Assembly: GCA_963794655.1 (NCBI GenBank)
Contig: CAWCEV010000008.1
Coordinates: forward strand, 1,612,001-1,676,000
DNA length: 64,000 bases
Direction of reading: 5' to 3'
Source: Roseiarcus sp963794655
Lineage (GTDB): Bacteria > Pseudomonadota > Alphaproteobacteria > Rhizobiales > Beijerinckiaceae
The notes under the pieces were generated by a model. It saw only the letters and a program-made list of their open reading frames with translations. It was not told the DNA's origin and made no database searches. The position numbers and the translations under genes are program-made. Shown one piece after another: positions 56,520 to 64,000 of this stretch (its first letter is position 1; each line of letters begins with the position of its first letter).

Positions 56520-57602
56520 ATGAGCGCGCAGGCGAACCCGACGGTGACGCGAGCGCAAGGGGACCCTGTAGTCGTTGATGACGCGGCTAGCGTTCCGAAG
56601 CCAAACGCGCCCGTGGCTACGCTTGTTTTCACGATCCTGACGGCGCTTGGCGTGACGTTTGCGGTCGTTGTCGCGGCCTGTTTTCTGCCCGAGAATACAT
56701 ACCAGCGTTGGCAACGCCCGGACTCTGATTACCATCGGATGCGCTGGATTTATGAGCGGATCCACTACGACCCGAGACCAATTGATGTCGTGATCCTCGG
56801 GGCATCCCGCTCGCAGCTCGGCTTCAGTCCCGCGGCCATCGAGCAACAGCTGGCCGCGCATGGCAAACAGCTTAATGTGGTGAACTTTGCGATATTTAAC
56901 GTCGGCCGCAACCTCCATTGGCTTATCCTTCGCGAGATTTATAAGGTGAAGTCTCCGAAGGTGATCGTGCTCGAGGTCGACGACCCTCCCTATCCATTCG
57001 GTCATGAACTTTTCAAGGAAGTGGCCCCCGCGGAGGCCCTTGTTTCCGCTCCTAAGCGGGCCCTTCACGAATATTTCGACGACCTTGGCTACTTGCCAAC
57101 CCGAAAACTAAAGCTGTTCGGCGCCAACCTCTTCCCGGGGCTGTTCGGTCTTCCAAAAGAATTCGACCTCAAGGCCTATGAGCAGAACCGCACCGATTTT
57201 ACGACCAATTTTCCGGGTGAAACCGGTGAGGTCGTGAACATGGATAATGCCGTGCCGCGCAAAACCCTCCTTGAGCAAGCTTCGCAGCAGACCGACCGCA
57301 CTGCATGGACCAATAGACAATATGCCCGCCTCAACGGCGGCGCTGACCGAATTTATATCCAGAAAATCGCGGATGAAGCGAAAGCGCGCGGCGTGCAGCT
57401 AATCTTTTCGTATATGCCGATGTTCAACGGTCCCGAGAAAGCCAGCCAGCTCGATTTTGTGAAACAATACGGCGTGGTCATTAACAACGGCGATCTCGCG
57501 TCTCGGGACGAACTGTTCGAAAATTGGTCCCATTTTAACCACGCCGGGGCACGGACGGCGAGCGCCAGGCTTGCGGACGCAATCAATGCTCTGGATTTCT
57601 AG
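56520..57602 (+). CDS. Membrane-anchored SGNH-like protein (module 2)
   Basis: The 360-residue protein has a cytoplasmic start, one membrane helix (about 33-55), then a periplasmic domain with VVILGASRSQLGFSP (Ser96) and KVIVLEVDDPPYPFGHELF. The end is NWSHFNHAGARTASARL, where the SGNH Asp-x-x-His block is Asn335-x-x-His338. It is a close paralogue of 62559-63695 and probably the periplasmic partner of the MBOAT protein. It forms an operon with the ACP, MBOAT and TylF genes. Confidence 0.75.
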   Translation: MSAQANPTVTRAQGDPVVVDDAASVPKPNAPVATLVFTILTALGVTFAVVVAACFLPENTYQRWQRPDSDYHRMRWIYERIHYDPRPIDVVILGASRSQLGFSPAAIEQQLAAHGKQLNVVNFAIFNVGRNLHWLILREIYKVKSPKVIVLEVDDPPYPFGHELFKEVAPAEALVSAPKRALHEYFDDLGYLPTRKLKLFGANLFPGLFGLPKEFDLKAYEQNRTDFTTNFPGETGEVVNMDNAVPRKTLLEQASQQTDRTAWTNRQYARLNGGADRIYIQKIADEAKARGVQLIFSYMPMFNGPEKASQLDFVKQYGVVINNGDLASRDELFENWSHFNHAGARTASARLADAINALDF

Positions 57603-58163
57603 CACGGCGCGACTTGCGCGCTCTTTGCGCCTGTCGCGTCGGTCTTCAGCGTCAGTTTCCCTTCACATTTGGCGCGCCTATGAAAACTGTACCGGTTGCG
57701 CCGTGAAGCCGATCAAGATCAGCGGGCGGGAGAGAAATGGAGATGCCGGTTCGCACGGTGCAGACTCGCATGTGGCGGGTCCGCCGGAAATCCTACCGGA
57801 GATTCAGAAGTCGGACGCGATCCGCGAAGTTGCTGTCGACTAGGCTTGAGAAGAAATCTTGGGGTGGCCCGTCTGGCCTTGCAGCGCGTCTTCGTGCCTG
57901 CGGGCGGCGAGGCGGTGGACGGGACTACGCGTGATTGAGATGTCGACTGCGGCATTGTCGACGTCACCGAAACGGGCGGAGCGCGCTGGAAGTTTTGGGT
58001 TGACGCGCAGCGTCGCGGACGGCACAAAGCCTCCGCACCCGGCGCCAGGAAGGGATACGCTGCCTTACGCGCAGCGCGACAACTGGACGATAAGAGAGCG
58101 GAATCGCTTTCGTTTTTGCAAGCAACATCCGACTACAAATGGGTTTCGACAGAGCCTGACGCC
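57603..58163. other. Leader of module 3, no gene recognised
   Basis: The frame of the next gene is open back to about 57937 (ARWKFWVDAQRRGRHKASA), but this part is not FkbH-like. A short, uncharacterised coding remnant is possible. No promoter boxes are clear. Confidence 0.35.
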
Positions 58164-59930
58164 ATGAAACACGCAACGCTTACCCTGGACTATTTCGCGC
58201 TGTCGAAGGAGGCGAGTGCGCTCAAAACGGCGGCTGACGCGAAGTCGATCAGAATCGCTCTCCTCGCGGACTGCGCCACTCAGCACCTGGCGACCATCAT
58301 GCGCGCCATTGCCGCAAGAAATGGCGTACAGGCGGAGTTGTATGAAGGAAATTACGACGGCGTCGATCTTGAGATCCTCGACCCCAACTCCGCCTTATAC
58401 GCGTTCGCTCCGCAATATGTGGTGATTCTCCTGTCGAGCGAAAAGTTGAAGGCGCGCCTCTACGCCAGCGCCGACCGGTCGACTTTCGCCAGCGAAACGC
58501 TAGGTCGACTCGAAAACCTTTGGGGTGCATTCCGCGCGCACAGTCAGGCGACAATCATTCAGAGCACGTTCGTCTTACCGAGCGAGCGCGCCTTCGGCAA
58601 TTACGAGCTCAAGGTGGCTGACTCTGTCGGCTCAATTTTCACTGAGATCAACTACCATCTTGCGCTTAAGGCTCGCGAGGCCAAGAACGTTCTCCTGAAC
58701 GACGTCGATTTTCTCGCTGCCGCCACAGGACGCACCCAATGGCTTGATGCGCGAATGTGGAACATGGCGAAGACCCCATGCCGGCTCGAGCATGTTCCAC
58801 TACTGGCCCAATCGTTACTCGACACGATATTCGCCGCCGTCGGCCTGATCGTGAAATGTGTGATCCTCGATCTCGACAACACGCTTTGGGGCGGGGTCAT
58901 TGGCGATGACGGACTTGAGGGTATCGCGCTGGGAGAGTTCGATGAAGGAGAGGCCTTCGTCGGGTTCCAGAGGTTCATTCGGGAACTCAAACGCCGCGGG
59001 ATCATTCTCGCCGTGGTCAGCAAAAACGAGCACGCCAACGCCGTGCTGCCGTTTCGTGATCATCCCCATATGGCGCTCAAGGAAGAGGACATTTCGGTCT
59101 TCGTCGCTAACTGGGATAACAAGGCCGACAATATCCGCCTTATTCAGAAGACCTTGAACATCGGCTTCGATTCGCTGGTTTTCCTCGACGACAATCCGTT
59201 CGAGCGAAACATTGTGCGCGAGTTCTTGCCCGAGGTCTTGGTGCCGGAACTTCCCGACGATCCGTCGCTCTACCTCCAATCCTTGGCCGACCTCAATCTG
59301 TTCGAGACCGCTTCCTTCTCGGCAGCGGACCTGCAGCGGGTCGATCAATATCGGGAGGAAGCCCAGCGCGAGCTAACCAAGACCCACTTCACCAACATTA
59401 ACGACTATTTGATCTCTCTCGCCATGGAGATCAGGCTCGAGCAATTCAACGCGTTCAACTTGCCGCGCATCGCACAGCTCATCCAGCGCAGCAATCAGTT
59501 CAATCTGATGACCCGCCGCTACGGCGAGGCGGCGTGCGAAGCGATGATGAAGGACCCTTCGCTCGCGCCACTGACGCTTCGGCTTGCCGACAAGTTTGGC
59601 GACTACGGCCTGATCTCGGTCGTCATTCTCAAGCACGCGGGAGAGAATCTCGAAATTGACGAATATCTGATGAGCTGTCGCGTCCTGCAGCGCGGCGTCG
59701 AAAGCTTCACCATGAACAACATCTTCGCCTATGCCGCACGGCTGGGCGCCAAACGGGTTGTCGGCCACTACGTTCCGACTGCCAAAAACGACATGGTGAA
59801 GGGCTTCTTCAAGAGCTTCGGCTTCGAAAAGGTCGCGGACCGCGAGCGCGGCGCTTCTCAATGGGCGCTCTCGGTCGAAGCCTATCGCCCGCGCGAGACG
59901 TTCATGACGACAATCGTCAACGAGCTTTGA
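58164..59930 (+). CDS. FkbH-like HAD-IIIC protein (module 3)
   Basis: The 588-residue protein has an N-terminal SGNH-like part (IRIALLADCATQHLATIM), then the HAD core with DLDNTLWGGVIGDDG (Asp236/Asp238), VVSKNEH with Val285 where module 1 has Cys, and LDDNPFERN. The GNAT-like end has RIAQLIQRSNQFNLMTRRY and LMSCRVLQRGVE. It is expected to load the ACP that follows 16 bases later. The substitution at the SKN motif may mean a different acyl group or mechanism. ATG 58164 matches the family start. Confidence 0.87.
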   Translation: MKHATLTLDYFALSKEASALKTAADAKSIRIALLADCATQHLATIMRAIAARNGVQAELYEGNYDGVDLEILDPNSALYAFAPQYVVILLSSEKLKARLYASADRSTFASETLGRLENLWGAFRAHSQATIIQSTFVLPSERAFGNYELKVADSVGSIFTEINYHLALKAREAKNVLLNDVDFLAAATGRTQWLDARMWNMAKTPCRLEHVPLLAQSLLDTIFAAVGLIVKCVILDLDNTLWGGVIGDDGLEGIALGEFDEGEAFVGFQRFIRELKRRGIILAVVSKNEHANAVLPFRDHPHMALKEEDISVFVANWDNKADNIRLIQKTLNIGFDSLVFLDDNPFERNIVREFLPEVLVPELPDDPSLYLQSLADLNLFETASFSAADLQRVDQYREEAQRELTKTHFTNINDYLISLAMEIRLEQFNAFNLPRIAQLIQRSNQFNLMTRRYGEAACEAMMKDPSLAPLTLRLADKFGDYGLISVVILKHAGENLEIDEYLMSCRVLQRGVESFTMNNIFAYAARLGAKRVVGHYVPTAKNDMVKGFFKSFGFEKVADRERGASQWALSVEAYRPRETFMTTIVNEL

Positions 59931-59946
59931 CAAAATGAGGGTACGA

Positions 59947-60189
59947 ATGGAGAAAAATGAAATCGTCACGCGTTTGACGCCTATTTTTCGCGACGTCTTC
60001 AATGATAATGCCCTCATGGTCACGGAGGGGATGACCGCGGACGAGGTTCCGACTTGGGATTCCCTGTCCAACATCAATATGATCGTCGCGGTTGAAAAGG
60101 CCTTCGGCGTCAAGTTCAGCATCAAGGAAGTGCGCAACCTAAAAAACGTTGGCGAGTTGCTCGAACTGATCAAGAGGAAGGCGGCGTAG
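59947..60189 (+). CDS. Acyl carrier protein (module 3)
   Basis: The 80-residue ACP has Ser39 in PTWDSLSNINMIVAVEKAF and the end VRNLKNVGELLELIKRKAA. GAGGG lies at good spacing before ATG 59947; ATG 59935 is possible. The stop abuts the GTG start of the MBOAT gene. It partners with the FkbH protein upstream and the MBOAT downstream. Confidence 0.9.
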   Translation: MEKNEIVTRLTPIFRDVFNDNALMVTEGMTADEVPTWDSLSNINMIVAVEKAFGVKFSIKEVRNLKNVGELLELIKRKAA

Positions 60190-61602
60190 GTGAGTTTCAC
60201 CTCGCCGCTGTTTTTCGTCGCTCTCGTTCCCGCGACCGCGGTTTATTATTGGCTCCCCGGCCGTTGGCGGGCGATTTATCTTCTGGCGTTGTCCTACGCG
60301 TTTTACGCTCTTTCGAGCCGGATCTATCTCGTGCTGCTCGTCGTCGCCTCGGCCGCGGTCTACGCGATCGGTCTGGCGATTGCGAGAAGCGGCAGCGAAC
60401 GGGTGAAGCAGGCATACATGGCCGCAGGTGTCGCCGCGGTCATCGCCGTGATCGTGGCCTTCAAGGCGGCGGGCGCCTGGCGCGGTTTCCTTTTGCCGCT
60501 CGGCGTCTCCTACTACTCGTTCAAATTGATCTCCTACCTAATCGAAGTCTACTGGGACGATGAAGCGGTTGAGCGCGACCCGATCGTATTCCTCCTCTTT
60601 CCGGCCTTCTTTCCGCAGATCGTCAGCGGTCCAATCCAGAGGCCGGATCCGTTCTTCGCGCAGATGCGCGAGGTCGTGGGAAGGACGCTCGACCCCGATC
60701 AGGTCGAAGCGGGCATTCGGCTCGTACTTGGCGGACTGATGTTGAAACTCTTGGTCGGCGACCGCCTCGCCGCGTTTATCGAGGTCGTAGACCAGTCGCA
60801 CGCCGAGTTCAGCTATTCGGTCATACTGGTGACGGTCGCCTGCTACACCCTGCAGCTTTATGCCGACTTCGCCGGCTATACGAATATCGCGCTTGGTGTC
60901 GGCAAGTTGTTCGGCGTCGAGGGTCCACCCAACTTCCACGCCCCGTTCGCGGCCGTCAACATCCAGGAATTCTGGCGCCGCTGGCATATGAGCCTGACCT
61001 CTTGGGTCACAGATTACCTTTTTACCCCACTATCGATGTCGCTACGCGATCTGGGCCAGGCCGGGCTCGTCTTGTGCGTCATGCTGAACATGCTCATCAT
61101 AGGCTTGTGGCACGGCCTGACGCTGAATTTTCTCGTTTTCGGCTTCATGCAGGGCGTTTTGGTTTCCGTGACGGCGCTCGTTGTCCTCAGCCTCAGGCGC
61201 CGCGCGCCACGCCGCGAACAGACCCACACGACCAGCAAGCGGGTGCGCCGTTGGATATTAGCCCTGGCCGGCATGACGCTTACCTTCGCGCTGATGAGTT
61301 TCTCCACAATTTTTTGGCGGTCGCCAAGTTGGGACGCGGCGATGTCCATCGTTGAGCAGGTTCTTGCTGTCTCGCCGAGCGGATCCTTGGGTTGGTCGGA
61401 CATGCAGGGGTATCTAATCGTTCCCGCCTGGGTCTGCATGGCTATCGCCCTGTTTGTCGGCGCGGGCGCCCCTGGCGCCAAAAGGTTAGTGGCCGGGATC
61501 GACGAAGTTGCTCCGCAATGGCTGCAGTATGGCGTTTGCCTATTCCTGCTCTCGATTTTGTCGACCGCGGGATCGGGCCAATTCTTGTATGGCCAATTCT
61601 GA
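60190..61602 (+). CDS. MBOAT-family membrane O-acyltransferase (module 3)
   Basis: The 470-residue paralogue of module 2 has LLPLGVSYYSFKLISYLIEV, VSGPIQRPDPFF, EFWRRWHMSLTSW and IGLWHGLTLNFLVFGFMQG (catalytic His). The canonical WHG is kept here. It should export and transfer the acyl group carried by the ACP. It is followed closely by the VOC gene. Confidence 0.92.
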   Translation: MSFTSPLFFVALVPATAVYYWLPGRWRAIYLLALSYAFYALSSRIYLVLLVVASAAVYAIGLAIARSGSERVKQAYMAAGVAAVIAVIVAFKAAGAWRGFLLPLGVSYYSFKLISYLIEVYWDDEAVERDPIVFLLFPAFFPQIVSGPIQRPDPFFAQMREVVGRTLDPDQVEAGIRLVLGGLMLKLLVGDRLAAFIEVVDQSHAEFSYSVILVTVACYTLQLYADFAGYTNIALGVGKLFGVEGPPNFHAPFAAVNIQEFWRRWHMSLTSWVTDYLFTPLSMSLRDLGQAGLVLCVMLNMLIIGLWHGLTLNFLVFGFMQGVLVSVTALVVLSLRRRAPRREQTHTTSKRVRRWILALAGMTLTFALMSFSTIFWRSPSWDAAMSIVEQVLAVSPSGSLGWSDMQGYLIVPAWVCMAIALFVGAGAPGAKRLVAGIDEVAPQWLQYGVCLFLLSILSTAGSGQFLYGQF

Positions 61603-61606
61603 TTGG

Positions 61607-62047
61607 ATGATGATGACGGTGCTTCTCTCGCCAAACAAATGGGGGCTCGCCTTTCATCACCTCGGATTGGCGGTGAAAAACCCGGAGGCGGCGGCTCATT
61701 TCTTGACTGGCCTAGGTTATCGGATCGGTCCGCAGATCGTCGATCCGAGGCAAAACGTGCGTGCTCGACTCTGCGCCCACGACCGAATGCCTGACGTGGA
61801 GATCCTCAGTCCCGCCGAGGGCCCAGGCCCGCTCGACAAGTTGCTCTTGGCCCACAAGGACGGGCTCGTCTACCACATCTGTTACACATGCAGCGATCTG
61901 GACCGCTCGCTGGACGTGATGGAAAGCGACGAGCACCTGCGCGTTCATTCCATTTCTCCGCCCACAGAAGGCGTTTTGTTCGGCGGCAGGCGTGTGTCGT
62001 TTTATTTGATCGAAGGCGTCGGCCTAATCGAGGTCCTCGAGGATTGA
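61607..62047 (+). CDS. VOC-family (glyoxalase fold) protein
   Basis: The 146-residue protein has AFHHLGLAVKNPEAAAHFLT at the start, with the first metal His, then GLVYHICYTCSDLDRSLDVM and VSFYLIEGVGLIEVLED. The His and Glu positions match methylmalonyl-CoA-epimerase-like VOC enzymes. Relatives sit in FkbH/ACP clusters and may epimerise or isomerise the acyl-ACP; this is inference. It starts at or near the ATGATGATG run after the MBOAT stop. Module 2 has no counterpart. Confidence 0.8.
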   Translation: MMMTVLLSPNKWGLAFHHLGLAVKNPEAAAHFLTGLGYRIGPQIVDPRQNVRARLCAHDRMPDVEILSPAEGPGPLDKLLLAHKDGLVYHICYTCSDLDRSLDVMESDEHLRVHSISPPTEGVLFGGRRVSFYLIEGVGLIEVLED

Positions 62048-62087
62048 CCGCTAGCGAATATGGCCAGATCGTAGAGGTTGCGGACAG

Positions 62088-62550
62088 ATGGTTGCTCAGA
62101 AACTGAAAAATAATGGGCCAGTCGGACTCTATCTCGACCTGCTCAAGAAAGCCCTGAAGAAAACCGTCTATACTGTGGAACCCAGCGAGGCAGCGAATCG
62201 GAGTTCGTCCGAGGCGATCATTACATCCAACGGTCTAAGGTTTCGAGGCTGCCGTTGGCGCGGCTCCATAATCTTCCAGTCTGCATCTATGACGTACTCA
62301 AGAGCGCCGTGGCAGGCGACTTGATCGAAATCGGAGTATGGAGGGGCGACGCGACGGGATTCATGCGCGCGATTCTTAAAACGCGCGGCGTGACCGATCG
62401 CCTTGGCGGCTATACGCTAATTGACGACCTCGCCGAGTACGCCGGGAGCCACTGCCTGTGATGCAGTCGACGAGTTTCGTCACAATCATCGAATCGATGA
62501 CCCGATAATTTCAAGTCGATTCCAAATGCCTCTATCGGCGAAAGGGACCA
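62088..62550 (+). pseudogene. TylF-type methyltransferase, degraded (module 3)
   Basis: Pieces in three frames match the intact gene at 55734: VGLYLDLLKKALKKTVYTVE, then LIEIGVWRGDATGFMRAIL, then YTLIDDLAEYAGSH and DAVDEFRHNHRI. At least two frameshifts and a deletion of the central about 110 residues (the DSFEGLP to DGDYYE part) make it non-functional. The position between VOC and SGNH genes equals that of the intact gene in module 2. Confidence 0.85.
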
Positions 62551-62558
62551 TTGACGAC

Positions 62559-63695
62559 ATGACCGCGCCCACAAGTCCAACAGCCACGCTGCCGTCTGAG
62601 GGACCAAGGCCTGGCGCGCTGGATGAGGCCTCAAGCGTTCCGAAGCAAAAGGGAGCTGTCTATAGGCTCGTTTTGATGATCCTGGCGACGCTCGGCGTCG
62701 CCCTGACGCTCGACGCCGCCCTCCTCCTCCTGCCGGAGAACGACTATCAGCGGTGGCAACTGCTCGACGGCACCCTCTACGGCCAATTGCGCTGGATGTA
62801 CGAGCGGATCCATTTCGATTCAAAGCCGATCGACGTCGCCATTCTCGGCTCCTCCCGGTCACAGCTCGGCCTCAGCGCCGCAGCCATCGAGCACGACCTT
62901 GCGCAGCACGGCAGGAGCGCCAACGTTGTGAACTTTTCCATCGTGGGCGCCGGGCGCAACCTCCAATGGGCGATTGTTGACGAGCTTTTCAAGGCGAAAT
63001 CGCCGAAGGTGATCGTTCTTATGGTCGATGACCAGCCCTATCCGTTCGGCCACGCCGCTTTCAAGTATGTCGCTCCCACCGAGGCCATTGTCTTCCCGCC
63101 GACACCGCTCATGCATAACTATCTTTACGATCTGGCTTATCTTCCGGCCCGCTCGGCAAAACTCGTCGGCGCCAATCTCTTTCCCGATCTCTTCGGCCTC
63201 TCAAAACAATTCGATCCTGACCGATATGCGCAGACACGCACCGACTACACCACGAGCTTCATAAGCGGCGGCAAGCTGATCGATATGGACCGTCGGACTC
63301 CGCGTGCGACCCTACTCGCCGAGCCTCGGGAGCCGGTTCCGCGAACCCTGGTCGCGCGCGGGCTCGCCCGGTTGAACGGCGGCGAAGACCATCTGTATAT
63401 CAGCAAGATCGCAAACGAGGCGAAATCTCACGGAGCGCAGCTGATCTTCGTCTTCCTGCCGATGTTCAATGGACCCCAAACAATCACCGATCTGCCGTTT
63501 CTACAGCGATACGGGACGGTTGTGGACAACGGCGATCTAGCGCAGGAGGACGGTCTATACGAGAATTGGGCGCACATGAACCATGCCGGCGCAATGACGG
63601 CGAGCGCGAGGCTCGCCAAGGCAATAGACGGTTTGGTGGCGGATGGCCCAAGCCGTCTTTGGGACGAAAGCTCATCATCGACGCCCAGGCCTTGA
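62559..63695 (+). CDS. Membrane-anchored SGNH-like protein (module 3)
   Basis: The 378-residue paralogue of 56520-57602 has a membrane helix (about 35-57), AILGSSRSQLGLS (Ser99), KVIVLMVDDQPYPFGHAAF and NWAHMNHAGAMTASARL. As in module 2, the SGNH Asp is replaced by Asn, with His three residues on. ATG 62559 gives the same length before the membrane helix as in module 2; the frame upstream belongs to the methyltransferase scar. It ends with a Ser/Pro-rich tail. Confidence 0.75.
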   Translation: MTAPTSPTATLPSEGPRPGALDEASSVPKQKGAVYRLVLMILATLGVALTLDAALLLLPENDYQRWQLLDGTLYGQLRWMYERIHFDSKPIDVAILGSSRSQLGLSAAAIEHDLAQHGRSANVVNFSIVGAGRNLQWAIVDELFKAKSPKVIVLMVDDQPYPFGHAAFKYVAPTEAIVFPPTPLMHNYLYDLAYLPARSAKLVGANLFPDLFGLSKQFDPDRYAQTRTDYTTSFISGGKLIDMDRRTPRATLLAEPREPVPRTLVARGLARLNGGEDHLYISKIANEAKSHGAQLIFVFLPMFNGPQTITDLPFLQRYGTVVDNGDLAQEDGLYENWAHMNHAGAMTASARLAKAIDGLVADGPSRLWDESSSSTPRP

Positions 63696-63814
63696 TCAAG
63701 GTCTCATCAACGAAAAATGTTCCGCGCTCATGAATCCCTTCACCTCGAAAGGTTGAGAAGCGGCTGCTCGTCGCGGCAAGGAGAATCGCATCCGCCCGGC
63801 TTGAAGCCATCGGC

Positions 63815-64000
63815 AGCGTTGCGGAGCAGTTGCTCGCGTCTCAATCAGCTCCAAAGCGCCGACGAGGCCGCCGACTGGATCCACGCCAACCTCGCGGCCA
63901 AGAACACGTTGATCGCCGCTGACTGTGACAGGGTCGAGTCGATTTCCGCGAGACTCGCAGCGAATGAGGCCGCTTCGTCTCGCGAGGGCCGCCGCAGTCA
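63815..64000 (+). pseudogene. Fragment of an ERF-HNH gene (echo of 34580-35842)
   Basis: The sequence matches bases 35180-35370 of the intact gene, including LQSADEAADWIHANLAAKNT and LIAADCDRVES. A two-base deletion near 63845 and another one-base loss break the frame, and nothing of the ERF domain precedes it. It runs into the right edge. Confidence 0.78.

Noticed and set aside
1..64000. CRISPR arrays, rRNA and tRNA genes
   Set aside because: No regularly spaced repeats and no conserved rRNA or tRNA sequence seen on either strand.

Overview
The window looks like a chromosomal segment of a high-GC alphaproteobacterium, most likely Hyphomicrobiales (Methylocystaceae, Beijerinckiaceae or relatives). 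The clues are the NAD-linked soluble formate dehydrogenase operon in the order fdsB-fdsA-fdhD-fdsD, a PEP-CTERM tail of the alphaproteobacterial type, and the codon use. Identifications come from reading the translated sequence; no database search was possible.

Layout. Positions 1-6.4 kb hold ordinary metabolism: the end of the formate dehydrogenase operon and a FUSC-family membrane protein. From 6.4 to 36 kb is an accessory region with low coding density. It holds PEP-CTERM proteins, a serine recombinase, small secreted proteins, several xenobiotic-response-element (XRE) type regulators, scattered insertion-sequence (IS) scars, an FkbM methyltransferase, two glycosyl-transfer genes, and prophage debris (ParB-like, DUF5681 and TerL genes at 24-26.5 kb; a YqaJ plus ERF-HNH recombination pair at 33-36 kb). 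The same region carries exopolysaccharide functions: a hexapeptide acyltransferase, a Wzz-type chain-length determinant and UDP-glucose dehydrogenase.

From 36 to 64 kb the window is a polysaccharide-modification island. It has secreted parallel beta-helix proteins, a PQQ-type beta-propeller protein, a second FkbM, a GT2, and three versions of one module built from an FkbH-like HAD-IIIC protein, an acyl carrier protein (ACP), an MBOAT membrane acyltransferase and an SGNH-like membrane-anchored protein. Version 1 (40.6-45.5 kb) is complete. Version 2 (54.0-57.6 kb) lacks FkbH and has an IS630 element just upstream. Version 3 (58.2-63.7 kb) has FkbH and adds a VOC protein, but its TylF-type methyltransferase is broken.

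How the genes may work together (inference). The modules resemble the Dlt pathway in logic. FkbH would load an acyl group, possibly glyceryl from a glycolytic intermediate, on the ACP. MBOAT would move it across the inner membrane, and the SGNH protein would finish the transfer to an exported glycan. FkbM and TylF methyltransferases, GT2 enzymes, Wzz, Ugd and the beta-helix proteins fit synthesis, decoration and trimming of that glycan.

The window is also full of internal duplications: FkbM twice in inverted orientation, beta-helix three times, an XRE block twice, a small hypothetical gene twice, a GT2 5' stub, and an ERF-HNH echo. Together with the IS remnants they point to repeated local rearrangement.
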